Shown here: one piece after another, positions 51,863 to 61,208 of the stretch
Numbering within the stretch: position 1 is the stretch's first letter
Layout: every line of letters begins with the position of its first letter
Source: an uncultured Lachnospiraceae bacterium
GTDB taxonomy: Bacteria; Bacillota; Clostridia; Lachnospirales; Lachnospiraceae
DNA length: 64,000 nucleotides
Direction: 5' to 3'
NCBI GenBank assembly: GCA_949878435.1
Contig: CATLAK010000003.1
Coordinates: 62,001 to 126,000 of the forward strand
Program-made: the position numbers and the translations under genes
The notes under the pieces: model-generated
Database searches by the model: none
Told to the model about the DNA's origin: nothing
What the model saw: only the letters and a program-made list of their open reading frames with translations

Positions 51863-53563
51863 TTATCCCTTTTTGATTAAAACCTTTTTCCCCTGAAAAG
51901 CAAATCCATACATATAAATCTTCTCTTCCGGAATTCCCTTCGCCCTCAGCGAAGCGGCGTAACCCTGCTCTTTAATCTGCTCGATTGCTGCCTGTGCCGT
52001 ATCCTCAAGACTCTCTTCTTCTTCCGGATCCATAACCTTAAATTCTATCAGTATCCCGTTATCTTCTTTTTTATGGGGTTCCAGCATTACATCGTAGCGT
52101 CCAAAACCGAACTCCCGATTGGAAGTAACTGAATAGCGTCCCGCCAATTCCACAATCAATCCTAATACGAAACCATGGTAAAAGCGTTCCGGCTCTGCCA
52201 AATCTGACGGTCTCATTCCACTGTCGAAGTAGCTGAAAGTGGAAAGCGCTACGCGGTTCATATATGCGTTCATAGCTTTCACATCTCCCATGATCAGCGC
52301 TTTTGTAAAACAATTGTAATCCGATGAGACACTGCCAAACCAACTGCGTATCATATTGCGGAACATAATCTTCACTTCAAAATTCGTAATTTCCAGCACA
52401 TATCTGGATACCCATCCGGTATATTCATCCGTGAGTATATCAAAACTTACCGCCTTCAGATATCCGCTTGCAAGAAGCAGACTCCATACTGCCTGTTCCT
52501 CCTGATCAAGCTGACTATAAACAATCTGCTCATCAAGATCTGTGGTAAGCTTTCCTCCCCGCAGAAGGTCTTCAAACGTCTCTTTTATGCCCGGGCTTCC
52601 CTCCCTAATAAGCTTGCCGACCAGACTGTTTGCACTGGTGTTTGCCCAATAAGGCTGAAACTTCTTCGTGTCTAAATAATTAATGATAGACCATGGATTG
52701 TAAATATCTGTCTGCTTCCCAAACGTAAAACCATCATACCATGATTTTACTTCCTGTTTCTTGTCAGACAAACTGTATTCATCCAATGCATTGAAAACCT
52801 CACTCTCGGTGAAGCCAAATGCAGTTTCATACTCCTCTGATGTAGTAGTTACCACCTTCAAGTTGTTCAAATCCGAAAAAATCGACTCTTTACTGACTCT
52901 GGTGATTCCTGTCATAATTGCGCGTTCCAAAAAAGCATTTGTTTTAAATGCAGCATTGAACATGCTCCTTGTATAGGAAACCATTTCATCCCAATACCCA
53001 TGCACATATGCCTCCTGCATAGGCGTGTCATATTCATCCAAAAGAATAATGACCTTTTTGCCATAATGGCGGCACAAAAACTCTGACATCCTATGAATCG
53101 CCATTGTGGCAGTCACCTCATTCATATCCGTGTCAATGCTTAAATAATATCTCTTCTCCTCCTCCGAAAGCAGATTCCCGTCCAGCAAAAAGCGATTCTT
53201 ATTATACAAACCGGCAAGAATCTGACCTATCCTCTGTTTCGTCATACTGAAACCAGATTCCTTCACATTTGCAAAGCTAAGCGAAATCACCGGATAGGCT
53301 CCCTGCATCTGCCTGTATTTTTCATCTTCCCATATGCAAAGCCCGTCAAATAAATCTTCCCTCCCTGCATATTCAACAGAAAAGAACTGCTCCACCATGC
53401 TCATTGTAAGGGTCTTTCCGAAACGCCTCGGTCTTGTAATTAAAGTCACACTGTCCCCGCCATCCCACCAATCACGTATAAAGGCAGTTTTATCAATATA
53501 AAAAAAATCATTTTCCCGTATCATCTCAAAATTCTGATGCCCGATTGCCACCGTCCTTGCCAT
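51863..53563 (-). CDS. AAA-ATPase-like / PD-(D/E)XK nuclease-like protein
   Basis: A 566-residue protein with an N-terminal AAA-like domain of the PF09820 type (FYIDKTAFIRDWWDGGD, RPRRFGKT at 44-51, IILLDEYDTPM) and a C-terminal DUF1703 region resembling PD-(D/E)XK nucleases (FGRYDVMLEP, then ILIEFKV). Members are common, multicopy and of unknown role in gut Firmicutes and Bacteroidetes. I chose ATG 53563, preceded by GAGG, over one 21 bp upstream. The gene stands alone. Confidence 0.82.
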   Translation of the reverse strand: MARTVAIGHQNFEMIRENDFFYIDKTAFIRDWWDGGDSVTLITRPRRFGKTLTMSMVEQFFSVEYAGREDLFDGLCIWEDEKYRQMQGAYPVISLSFANVKESGFSMTKQRIGQILAGLYNKNRFLLDGNLLSEEEKRYYLSIDTDMNEVTATMAIHRMSEFLCRHYGKKVIILLDEYDTPMQEAYVHGYWDEMVSYTRSMFNAAFKTNAFLERAIMTGITRVSKESIFSDLNNLKVVTTTSEEYETAFGFTESEVFNALDEYSLSDKKQEVKSWYDGFTFGKQTDIYNPWSIINYLDTKKFQPYWANTSANSLVGKLIREGSPGIKETFEDLLRGGKLTTDLDEQIVYSQLDQEEQAVWSLLLASGYLKAVSFDILTDEYTGWVSRYVLEITNFEVKIMFRNMIRSWFGSVSSDYNCFTKALIMGDVKAMNAYMNRVALSTFSYFDSGMRPSDLAEPERFYHGFVLGLIVELAGRYSVTSNREFGFGRYDVMLEPHKKEDNGILIEFKVMDPEEEESLEDTAQAAIEQIKEQGYAASLRAKGIPEEKIYMYGFAFQGKKVLIKKG

Positions 53564-53740
53564 AGAATACCATCCTCTTCTCACTTCATTTTACAGCTAC
53601 ATCATCCAGCCAATCTAATTTATTATACAATTAACTTAATTATAAATGGATTCCTGCACAAGCACAACTTATTTTGCAAAAGATGTTGAAATACCGTCAA
53701 TCTCATGCTAAAATTATCAGAAAAAATGGGGGTAAAATAT

Positions 53741-53923
53741 ATGCAGCTATGGGAAGAAAAAGCATACATTAAAGAAGAAGGTCTTGCTGAAGGTATCAAC
53801 GCATTTATCCTTGATTATCTGGAAGACGGCAAAAGCAAGAAAGTCATTATAGACAAGCTTATCCGGCGTTTTTCCTTATCTGAAGAGGAAGCGCAGCAAT
53901 ACTATGAAAAAAGTACTCTATGA
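53741..53923 (+). CDS. small protein, possible tail of a PD-(D/E)XK transposase-like gene
   Basis: A 60-residue frame with a GGGGG ribosome site just before the ATG. The charged helical sequence (LWEEKAYIKEEGLAEGINAF, then SLSEEEAQQYYEK) resembles the C-terminal tail of Rpn-family recombination-promoting nucleases or putative transposases. The catalytic part is absent. It could be a decayed remnant or a small independent protein; its end overlaps an alternative start of vanW. Confidence 0.45.
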   Translation: MQLWEEKAYIKEEGLAEGINAFILDYLEDGKSKKVIIDKLIRRFSLSEEEAQQYYEKSTL

Positions 53924-53948
53924 CCACATTGCTGTAAGAAGGTACGCT

Positions 53949-54776
53949 ATGGAAAACAATGCTATGCAAAAACCCGTCAAACGTTCTGCTCTAAGAAGCA
54001 AATTAGGTCTTATATACTATAGTTTTCTCCGCCGCCTTCTCTGGCTTACAATGAACAGGCAGTTCGCTGAAACCAGACTGTCTTCCAGTCTGCCCTTCGT
54101 TTACTTTACGCACAAGACTCCCCTTTTCCGGAAATTGAAAGATGTCGATATGTGGATGCAGCACAACAAAGTTACGAATTTAAAACTTGCCTCCGCCAAA
54201 GTAAACGGAATCGTTCTCCGTCCCGGCGAGGTATTCAGCTATTGGAAGCTGATTGGCAAGCCCTCCAGGCGCAAAGGTTATTTAGACGGGATGGTCTTAA
54301 AATCCGGCACCTTCCATGCGGGGTGCGGCGGCGGTCTCTGCCAGCTCTCCAATTTGATTTTCTGGATGACCATCCACACACCCCTCACCGTAACAGAACG
54401 CCACCGCCACAGCTATGATGTGTTTCCCGATTCCAACCGGACCCAGCCTTTCGGCAGCGGCGCCACCTGCTTTTATCCCCACGGAGACCTGATGATCCGC
54501 AATAATACGTCTGATACCTACCAGTTGTCCATCTGGATGGATGATACTTACCTGCATGGACAATGGCTCGCCTCCTCCAGTCCCGAGTACCGCTACGAGA
54601 TTGTAGAACGGAATCATGAAATGAGAAGCGAATTTTGGGGTGGGTATACTAGGCATAATGAATTATACCAGCAAAAATATGACCTAGCGGGCAACCTGCT
54701 AGAGGAACGATTGATTGTGCAAAATTCCGCAATTATGATGTACGAACCGTTTATCAGTGAGAAAACTGCAAAATAG
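53949..54776 (+). CDS. VanW-family protein
   Basis: A 275-residue VanW-domain protein. The core is RPGEVFSYWKLIGKPSRRKG, GCGGGLCQLSNLIFW and ERHRHSYDVFP. VanW occurs in some vancomycin-resistance clusters but is far more often a stand-alone gene of unknown, possibly envelope-related, function, as here; no vanHAX genes are present. AAGAAGG precedes the ATG at 53949. An upstream in-frame ATG at 53904 is possible. Confidence 0.85.
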   Translation: MENNAMQKPVKRSALRSKLGLIYYSFLRRLLWLTMNRQFAETRLSSSLPFVYFTHKTPLFRKLKDVDMWMQHNKVTNLKLASAKVNGIVLRPGEVFSYWKLIGKPSRRKGYLDGMVLKSGTFHAGCGGGLCQLSNLIFWMTIHTPLTVTERHRHSYDVFPDSNRTQPFGSGATCFYPHGDLMIRNNTSDTYQLSIWMDDTYLHGQWLASSSPEYRYEIVERNHEMRSEFWGGYTRHNELYQQKYDLAGNLLEERLIVQNSAIMMYEPFISEKTAK

Positions 54777-54797
54777 GCTCCGTTCTCGTAAAAAAAT

Positions 54798-54831
54798 CAA
54801 ACCAGCCGGAAACATTACTCCGACTGGTTTG
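54798..54831. terminator. bidirectional terminator between vanW and PPK2
   Basis: CAAACCAGCCGGA (54798-54810) pairs with TCCGACTGGTTTG (54819-54831) with one mismatch. The A-run upstream (54790-54796) and CTTT downstream give U-runs for both convergent genes. Confidence 0.8.
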
Positions 54832-54837
54832 CTTTCG

Positions 54838-56310
54838 CTATTCAAGTACCTTTTCCAATTCCTCAATCACAATCTTAAGCGCTTTGATGCGGGCATATTT
54901 CTTATCCACCGACTCCAAGATATACCATGGTGCGTAAGCCGTGCTGGTCTTTTGAATCATCTCGTCCACTGCCACCTCATATTCGTCCCACTTTTCTCTG
55001 TTGCGCCAGTCTTCCTCCGTAATCTTCCACTGCTTCCCGGGTGTGTTCTGCCTGTCGTTGAAACGGGCAAGCTGGGTATCTTTATCAATCTGCACCCAGA
55101 ATTTAATGATCACTGCTCCCCAGTCATGAAGCTCCTTTTCAAACTCATTGATCTCATTGTACGCCCTCTTCCAGTCATTTTCGCTGCAGAATCCTTCCAG
55201 CCGCTCCACCATCACGCGTCCATACCAAGTTCTATCAAAGATTGCCACATGCCCCGTCTTGGGAAGTCTGGTCCAGAAACGCCACAGATAATGTCTTGCC
55301 TTTTCATGGGGTTCCGGGCTAGCAATGGGATGTACCTCATACCCCCTCGGATCCAGCGCGCCCGTGATACGCTTAATGTTGCCGCCCTTTCCTGCCGCAT
55401 CCCATCCCTCATAAGCAATGATCACTGGAACACGCTTCCTGTACAGGCGGTTGTGAAGTTCTCCTAAATGCTTCTGCAGTCTGTCAAGCTCCTCCTTGTA
55501 CTCCTCCTCTTCCATGAACTTGTCATCCAAAGGTATCTCCGAGAGTTTGGGCATTTTCTGGAGGGGGAATACATTTTGCAATAAGGGCACTGCCATATTT
55601 CGATTCTGCATGGCAATCTCGATTCCCTGGGTCAGCGTCTCTAAAACCTGCAGCTCTGCCCATTTCTTAGATTTAGAATCAATAATATACCACGGCGCAG
55701 AAGGCGCATTGGTATCTTCCATGTACTGCCCGAACACTTCCTCACATTTTTTGTAATGCTTGTTCTGCCATCTGTCATTTTCGCTGACGCGCCAGCTGGT
55801 ATCAATATCCTTCTTAAGCGCATTGATCCGTTTCTTCTGTTCCTTCTCACTGATGTGGAAGAAAAACTTCATCACCAGATAACCATTGTCCGTGAGCTGC
55901 CGCTCAAACCTCCTGATACTGCCAATCCGCTGCTCGTAAGTTTTTTTATCCATCTCCCCGTGGAGGCACTTTCTGGTCACTTCATCCATCCAGCCGGAAT
56001 CCAAAAGCATGAACTTCCCCGCCTCCGGCAGCTTGGTAAAGTATCTGCACAAAAATGGTTTCCTGCTCTCCTCATCTGTGGGCTGATCCATTGTCGCCAC
56101 CTTAAAAAACCTGGGATCAATGTTCTGAATCATCTGCCCTATGGCTCTGCCTTTTCCCGCGGTTCCCCACCCTTCAACTAAAACCAGCACCGGAAGCTTA
56201 TGCTCCTTGATTTGCATCTGCTGGCTGAAAAGCTTTTCCCGTGCACCTTTCAGCCGCTCCTTCAATACTTCCTCCTCGGGCTTTTCCGTAAAAACAATGT
56301 TCTTCAGCAT
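54838..56310 (-). CDS. double-domain polyphosphate kinase 2 (polyphosphate:AMP phosphotransferase)
   Basis: A 490-residue protein with two PPK2 domains in tandem, the layout of polyphosphate:AMP phosphotransferases, which use polyphosphate to phosphorylate AMP. Domain 1 has a P-loop EGWGTAGKGRAIG (46-58) but a divergent Walker B block (LLDSGWMDE). Domain 2 has EGWDAAGKGGNIK and the intact FDRTWYGR with lid arginines. The second domain is therefore probably catalytic. I chose ATG 56310, with AAGGGTGG upstream. No polyphosphate synthase gene is adjacent. Confidence 0.87.
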   Translation of the reverse strand: MLKNIVFTEKPEEEVLKERLKGAREKLFSQQMQIKEHKLPVLVLVEGWGTAGKGRAIGQMIQNIDPRFFKVATMDQPTDEESRKPFLCRYFTKLPEAGKFMLLDSGWMDEVTRKCLHGEMDKKTYEQRIGSIRRFERQLTDNGYLVMKFFFHISEKEQKKRINALKKDIDTSWRVSENDRWQNKHYKKCEEVFGQYMEDTNAPSAPWYIIDSKSKKWAELQVLETLTQGIEIAMQNRNMAVPLLQNVFPLQKMPKLSEIPLDDKFMEEEEYKEELDRLQKHLGELHNRLYRKRVPVIIAYEGWDAAGKGGNIKRITGALDPRGYEVHPIASPEPHEKARHYLWRFWTRLPKTGHVAIFDRTWYGRVMVERLEGFCSENDWKRAYNEINEFEKELHDWGAVIIKFWVQIDKDTQLARFNDRQNTPGKQWKITEEDWRNREKWDEYEVAVDEMIQKTSTAYAPWYILESVDKKYARIKALKIVIEELEKVLE

Positions 56311-56414
56311 AATACCACCCTTCCCTTCTCCATATATATTTATTTTATTACAACCACTCCGCTTTTCCAATAAGAAAATAAGCCTCTTTTAAATCTAATT
56401 TACTCTCCAGCCAC

Positions 56415-56781
56415 AATGTCATTAAGTTTAGAGGGGAGCGTGGGCAGGACAGCAGTGACACGGAGCGGAGAGCGGACCAGGTACAGGGGGAGCGCATAAC
56501 CTATCGTTTCAAGTCTCTGCGAAAAATCGGCAATTTCACTTACAGAATGTTAGATTCCTAGGGAGAAATCGCCATGGATGGCGATTTCAGGAGTCGCGCG
56601 GCACGGATGCCGCTGACTCCGACCCGTCCGCCCCGAAACACCTAAGCACATTCTGTTAGTGAAATCCGATTTTGAGAGGAGACTTGAAACGATAGCTTAT
56701 GCGCTCCCCCTGTACCTGGTCCGCTCTCCGCTCCGTGTCACTGCTGTCCTGCCCGCGCTCCCCTCTAAACTTAATGACATT
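56415..56781. repeat. 367-bp inverted repeat with structured core
   Basis: The arms 56415-56517 and 56679-56781 are 103 nt each and reverse complementary at 101 positions. Pairing continues with small gaps inside (TTTCACTTACAGAATG and its partner near 56650). The 161-bp centre holds further stems: GAAATCGCCAT/ATGGCGATTTC at 56565-56588 and GAGTC..CGGCA/TGCCG..GACTC at 56591-56618. The arms are GC-rich with repeated GGAGCGGAGAGCGG. No open frame of note is present. It fills the gap between PPK2 and the amidohydrolase. Confidence 0.85.
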
Positions 56782-56798
56782 GCTTCTGTCAAGAGTGA

Positions 56799-58406
56799 TT
56801 ATGTGCTTCTCCTATAGAGTGTTTTTCCCTCTTTGATGGTCTCTTCCACCACAATATCCTTAAGTTCCATGGGGTCTGTCTTCAATGGATTTTTATCAAG
56901 AATGACCAGGTCTGCCAGTTTTCCTGCTTCTATCGTTCCCTTTTTATCCTCCTCATGGTAGGCATATGCTGCATGAATCGTAATGCCTTTTAATGCATCA
57001 AAAACAGATATCCTCTGCTCCTTGCCAATCTCGACTCCTTTACGGGTAATCCGGTTCACCGCACACCATACCGTCTGCATCATGTCCGGCTTCAGCACGG
57101 GGCTGTCCTGATGAAAATTATATTTTAATCCGCGTTCCAGCGCTGATTTCACGGGACTGATACGGTTTCCCCGATCCAGCCCCAGATTTTTTAAATGCAC
57201 ATCCCCCCAGTAGTAGGTATGCGCCACAAAGATGGAAGGCAGCATTCCTATTTTTTTCATCTCATCCAGCTGATCATCCCGCACGGTCTGACAATGAATC
57301 ATCACAGGTCTTGTATCTGCGTATGCTTTTCCGGCAGATGCAAGTGCCTTTTTAAAACACCGGATATATTGCTCAGATGCCTCATCCCCATTACAATGCG
57401 CCAGGATCTGATACCCGCCGTCAAGAGATTGCTTTATTACTTTTTCTACGGTCTCATCCGAATGGGTGGGATATCCGCAGTAGCTCTCTTCTCCCTCATA
57501 AGGTCTCGACAGCCATGCCGTCTTTCCCTGGGGAGAACCGTCCAAAATAATTTTTGCCCCGCCAATCTTATAATGGTTCTCATACCCATCCACTGCCTTG
57601 GCATGTGCCGACAGAAGATCCGAAATCCCGTCTTCATCACTTATGGCATAAGCAACCACGTCCAGCTTAAAGACGCCTTGCTCTGCATACTTAAGAAATT
57701 GTTCCACCCCTTCCCGATTCGTGCCTCCGTCCTGCACCGTGGTGATTCCGTATTTGAGGTAAATGTCCTGCACTTCGGACAGCTGCTTTATAGGATCCGC
57801 CTTGATTCTCGAAAATGCTTTCATCAGGACAGGCGCCAACGCGGGAACCTCCTCCAGATAGCCGTTCAGCTCCCCACCCCCGTCTCTGCCGTAATGCCCG
57901 CCCTTGGGGTCTTCTGCCTCCTTTGTAAGTCCCGCAAGTTTTAAAAGCGGGGTGTTTGCCACTGCCATATGACCGGACGTGTGAAAAAGGCAGACAGGAA
58001 TCGTTTCTGACACCTCATCCAGCACCAGGCGCGTAGGATGGGTCTCTTCCTTTAGGAAGTTATGGTCATATCCGGTTCCCACAATGGCTCCGTCTTCTCC
58101 AATCTGTTTTTCTTTCTTATATCGATTTAGGGTCTCTATAATCTCATCAAAGGTGGTACACCCGGACAAATCTGCAAACCCAGAAAACTGCGCATACATT
58201 GAGATATGGCTATGGGGATCAATAAAGGATGGCATCAGTGTCTTCCCTTTCAAATCTGCCTTTTCCACTTCCTCTCCCGCAAGTGCCTGAGCCTTATCAA
58301 GACTGCCTACATATTCAATCTTATCATCCCTGACCAGCACCGCCTCCGGTGCCTCCGTTTCCGCTGTCATGGTTATAATATCACCGCCATAAAATAGTTT
58401 CTGCAT
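56799..58406 (-). CDS. YtcJ-like amidohydrolase
   Basis: A 535-residue amidohydrolase of the YtcJ/amidohydrolase-3 family. Metal residues are visible in FIDPHSHISMY (HxH), a central lysine region (GGAKIILDGSPQGKTAW), ILAHCNGDEA and the late FHQDSPVLKP aspartate. The substrate is unknown. It starts at ATG 58406, preceded by AAAAGGG, rather than an in-frame ATG 48 bp upstream. It is monocistronic and its stop lies just beyond the 367-bp inverted repeat. Confidence 0.88.
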   Translation of the reverse strand: MQKLFYGGDIITMTAETEAPEAVLVRDDKIEYVGSLDKAQALAGEEVEKADLKGKTLMPSFIDPHSHISMYAQFSGFADLSGCTTFDEIIETLNRYKKEKQIGEDGAIVGTGYDHNFLKEETHPTRLVLDEVSETIPVCLFHTSGHMAVANTPLLKLAGLTKEAEDPKGGHYGRDGGGELNGYLEEVPALAPVLMKAFSRIKADPIKQLSEVQDIYLKYGITTVQDGGTNREGVEQFLKYAEQGVFKLDVVAYAISDEDGISDLLSAHAKAVDGYENHYKIGGAKIILDGSPQGKTAWLSRPYEGEESYCGYPTHSDETVEKVIKQSLDGGYQILAHCNGDEASEQYIRCFKKALASAGKAYADTRPVMIHCQTVRDDQLDEMKKIGMLPSIFVAHTYYWGDVHLKNLGLDRGNRISPVKSALERGLKYNFHQDSPVLKPDMMQTVWCAVNRITRKGVEIGKEQRISVFDALKGITIHAAYAYHEEDKKGTIEAGKLADLVILDKNPLKTDPMELKDIVVEETIKEGKTLYRRST

Positions 58407-58559
58407 AGCCCTTTTGTCCTTCCTGCTTTTTCCACTATTATAACACATGACCATGCAAAAATTGCATTTGCTGCCATCGGCTTTATGACTTTTTGAAAAA
58501 ATTAATTTATCCTGTTTACAATTGATAAGATATAGACTCTTTATAATGAGGATCTATTG

Positions 58560-59303
58560 TTATGCGTGCACATCCTTATGTTTCAAATAGAAGATTCCAA
58601 TCCCCGCAAACAGCACGAGGAACACACCTAACGCCACCGCAAATCCAGTGGGACTTGAAAGCACGTCTGTGCTCTTGTTCGCGTTCATCCCCATCATCAT
58701 CAGGGAATACGGCCAGAACATCCCCCATCCCTTATTGCTTAAGAGAAACCCAGCCACGCTTCCAAGCAGCGCCAGCGCAATCGGCACGGCAAAGCTTCGG
58801 ATCACCATAGAAAGTACCAGCTGCAAAGATGCCGTTATCATGCCCCCTAAACTGCCGCGCAGCAGCCAGAGCAGAATTTCCAAAGGCGGGAGTCCCGGCA
58901 GACCCACAAGTTTCCCGGACAGGATAAAGAGCAAGCCGACCCAAAGCTGCAAGAGTACCGTACAGCGCAGCGCCATCAGCAGTTTTGCAAGAAAGATATC
59001 CTCCTCCGGCGCAGGCATGGTCATCAAACTGTTCCAATTGTAATTGAGATGCTCTACCCGCCAGATATAGGAACAGTAAATGGCAATCAAAGGACCATAG
59101 AAAAAGTTAGCATAAAATAAAGAATGCTGCGTCCATAGGGAATACCATTCCGCCTTTAATAAGCCCTGATTATTCAAATAATTTGCCCCGCCCAGTACCG
59201 TTGGAAGCAACGGAATCGCCGCAAATACCAGCCACAGGTGGGAGTGTTTTAGTTTCATTTGTTCTGTTTTGATACATGCTGTCAGCATAAAAGCATTTTT
59301 CAT
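58560..59303 (-). CDS. lantibiotic-immunity-like ABC permease (LanG type)
   Basis: A 247-residue ABC-2 permease with six hydrophobic segments, of the MutG/SpaG kind. It opens TEQMKLKHSHLWLVFAAIPL and includes YIWRVEHLNYNWNSLM, common in this group. With the upstream E-type permease and F-type ATPase it would form a LanFEG exporter that removes lantibiotics or bacitracin-like peptides from the membrane. No lantibiotic precursor is present in the window. Confidence 0.82.
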   Translation of the reverse strand: MKNAFMLTACIKTEQMKLKHSHLWLVFAAIPLLPTVLGGANYLNNQGLLKAEWYSLWTQHSLFYANFFYGPLIAIYCSYIWRVEHLNYNWNSLMTMPAPEEDIFLAKLLMALRCTVLLQLWVGLLFILSGKLVGLPGLPPLEILLWLLRGSLGGMITASLQLVLSMVIRSFAVPIALALLGSVAGFLLSNKGWGMFWPYSLMMMGMNANKSTDVLSSPTGFAVALGVFLVLFAGIGIFYLKHKDVHA

Positions 59304-59339
59304 AAAGAACTCCTTTCGTCAAAATCCTTTTTCAAATTC

Positions 59340-60104
59340 TCAGCCGCAGCCCGGCGTGCGGCGTATGAACAATTGCCTGCCCCAAACATACCCGATAAGC
59401 AGCGCAGCCAAAAGCGTCACCAGCGCCGCCCTATCCAAGGGTACTTCATAATAACTCACAATACGGCTGCCCGCATCCCAATTTTGCCCGATATATGCCA
59501 GCAGATTATAGTACGCCCACACAATCGGTCTCCAAAGCGGCGAGTATATGAACCAGCTGAACAATCCCAGAAAGGAACCTGCCAGCCCTGCAGCCAGCGG
59601 CAAAATCTGGTTGGCGCTGAACAAAGATAAAAGCATCTGAAACAGCAGCACCCCAAGGCTCACAAGTCCGCACTGCAGCAGGAAACAAATCAGATGCCGC
59701 AGCGTCATCTCTCCCACAAAGCCATGAACCCGGGCAAACACAAGCATCATTACAAGCTCCGCCGCCACATAGCCTTCCACATATACGGCGCCCGTCAAAA
59801 ATTTCATATCGAACAATCGCCCCTTACGTTCCATGGTGCAAAGGAGCTTTAACGTATTTCCCTTTAGCTCCACATCACACAGGCGGCTTGCAAGCATGGC
59901 GATCATGGTGGGCATCAAGATGGTATTCACCATGCTTATGCATAGTAGCAGCCACATCCAACTATCCTCCGCCGACTCCATATGGGTGCTGCGTACCGCC
60001 CAGGACAGCCAGAGGAAGGTAAACAAAAGAAACGCTGCCGGTACCAGCACGATTTTTTTGCGCCGCACCTTCATCCATTCCGTTTTCCATTCGCGAAACA
60101 TCAC
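59340..60104 (-). CDS. lantibiotic-immunity-like ABC permease (LanE type)
   Basis: A 254-residue ABC-2 permease with about six membrane segments, of the MutE/SpaE kind (opens REWKTEWMKVRRKKIVLVPA). Its start overlaps the ATPase gene stop by 4 bp and it precedes the LanG-type permease by 36 bp, a typical LanFEG order. Confidence 0.83.
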   Translation of the reverse strand: MMFREWKTEWMKVRRKKIVLVPAAFLLFTFLWLSWAVRSTHMESAEDSWMWLLLCISMVNTILMPTMIAMLASRLCDVELKGNTLKLLCTMERKGRLFDMKFLTGAVYVEGYVAAELVMMLVFARVHGFVGEMTLRHLICFLLQCGLVSLGVLLFQMLLSLFSANQILPLAAGLAGSFLGLFSWFIYSPLWRPIVWAYYNLLAYIGQNWDAGSRIVSYYEVPLDRAALVTLLAALLIGYVWGRQLFIRRTPGCG

Positions 60105-61015
60105 AGGCTCCCCCTCCTTCCTGTCAGACTTAAGAAGATTTCCTCTAAACTCTTCTGCTTTTCTTCCACCCGGTATATACCGGCTCCGCTTTCTGCAAGG
60201 CGGTCAATCAGGCATGCCGTCTCACCATCTTCAAGCTTTGGCAGCTCCAGCGCGCCCTCGTTAAGGCTGCAGGAAATACCCTCTCTTTTTAAAACCTTGA
60301 GCGCTGCCCCCTGATTCAACGCGCACAGCCTTAAGCGCCCCCTGCTGTGTTCATGAAGGACTTCCAATTTATCCTGAAAAATTAATTGTCCATGGTTGAT
60401 GATTCCCACATAATCTGCCATCTGATCCATTTCTCCCAAAAGATGGCTGGAAACCAACACCGTCATCCCCATACGCTCCGGCAGTTCCCGGATCAGTTCC
60501 CTGATTTCCTGAATACCTGCCGGATCAAGACCGTTGGTGGGCTCATCCAGTATCAATAGGGAGGGATTGCCAAGAAGGGCTTCGGCAAGGCCAAGACGCT
60601 GCTTCATTCCCAAAGAATACTCACGCACCTTCTTGTCCTGCTGCTCCTCCATCCGAACCAGCTTCAGAACCTTGTCTATCTCCTGTCCCGGCACCTTTTT
60701 TAAAGTCTGCACAATCTCCAGATTCTCCCGTCCGGTAAGATGTCCGTAATAGGAGGGCGACTCTATGAGGGAGCCAGTCTCTTTTAAGATAGCAATGCGG
60801 TTTTTCCGATTGACCTGCATCCCGCCTATGGTCACCTGCCCGGCACTAATCTGGATCAGGCTAAGAAGCATCTTAAGTGTGGTGCTCTTTCCCGCTCCGT
60901 TGGGACCCATAAATCCGTAGACACAGGCTTTCGGCACTTTCAGATCCACATCCTTTACCACCTCCTTCCCCCTATACTGCTTCGTCAGACCTTTCGTCTC
61001 TACCATGTATTCCAT
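60101..61015 (-). CDS. lantibiotic-immunity-like ABC ATPase (LanF type)
   Basis: A 304-residue ABC ATPase. Walker A GPNGAGKST is at 37-45, the signature is YSLGMKQRLGLAEALLG and Walker B LLILDEPTNGLDP. It is close to LanF/BcrA proteins that power efflux of membrane-active peptides. ATG 61015 has AAAGGAG 7 bp upstream; the frame's earlier ATG at 61021 is too close to it. The divergent response-regulator gene starts 193 bp away. Confidence 0.9.
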   Translation of the reverse strand: MEYMVETKGLTKQYRGKEVVKDVDLKVPKACVYGFMGPNGAGKSTTLKMLLSLIQISAGQVTIGGMQVNRKNRIAILKETGSLIESPSYYGHLTGRENLEIVQTLKKVPGQEIDKVLKLVRMEEQQDKKVREYSLGMKQRLGLAEALLGNPSLLILDEPTNGLDPAGIQEIRELIRELPERMGMTVLVSSHLLGEMDQMADYVGIINHGQLIFQDKLEVLHEHSRGRLRLCALNQGAALKVLKREGISCSLNEGALELPKLEDGETACLIDRLAESGAGIYRVEEKQKSLEEIFLSLTGRRGSL

Positions 61016-61208
61016 GCACATTCTCCTTTCTTTTTCTCAAAATGCATTTTTATATAAAAGGAGCATACGCCTTCCGCCTTACACGGCAATGACGCATGCC
61101 TTACATTTACCTTAATTTTTGTTTAAAAAAGAGAAATCGTTCCAATTTTATTCTATAATAATAGAAACAAACGGCAAAACTAATCCATTTACAGGAGAGT
61201 CATGATAC

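Noticed and set aside
53949-54776. Vancomycin resistance locus because of vanW
   Set aside because: No vanH, vanA/B, vanX or vanRS genes are nearby and the ddl in this window is a housekeeping D-Ala-D-Ala ligase beside murF.
56415-56781. Ordinary rho-independent terminator or CRISPR repeat
   Set aside because: The arms are 103 nt with a 161-bp centre, too long for a terminator, and there is no spaced repeat series.
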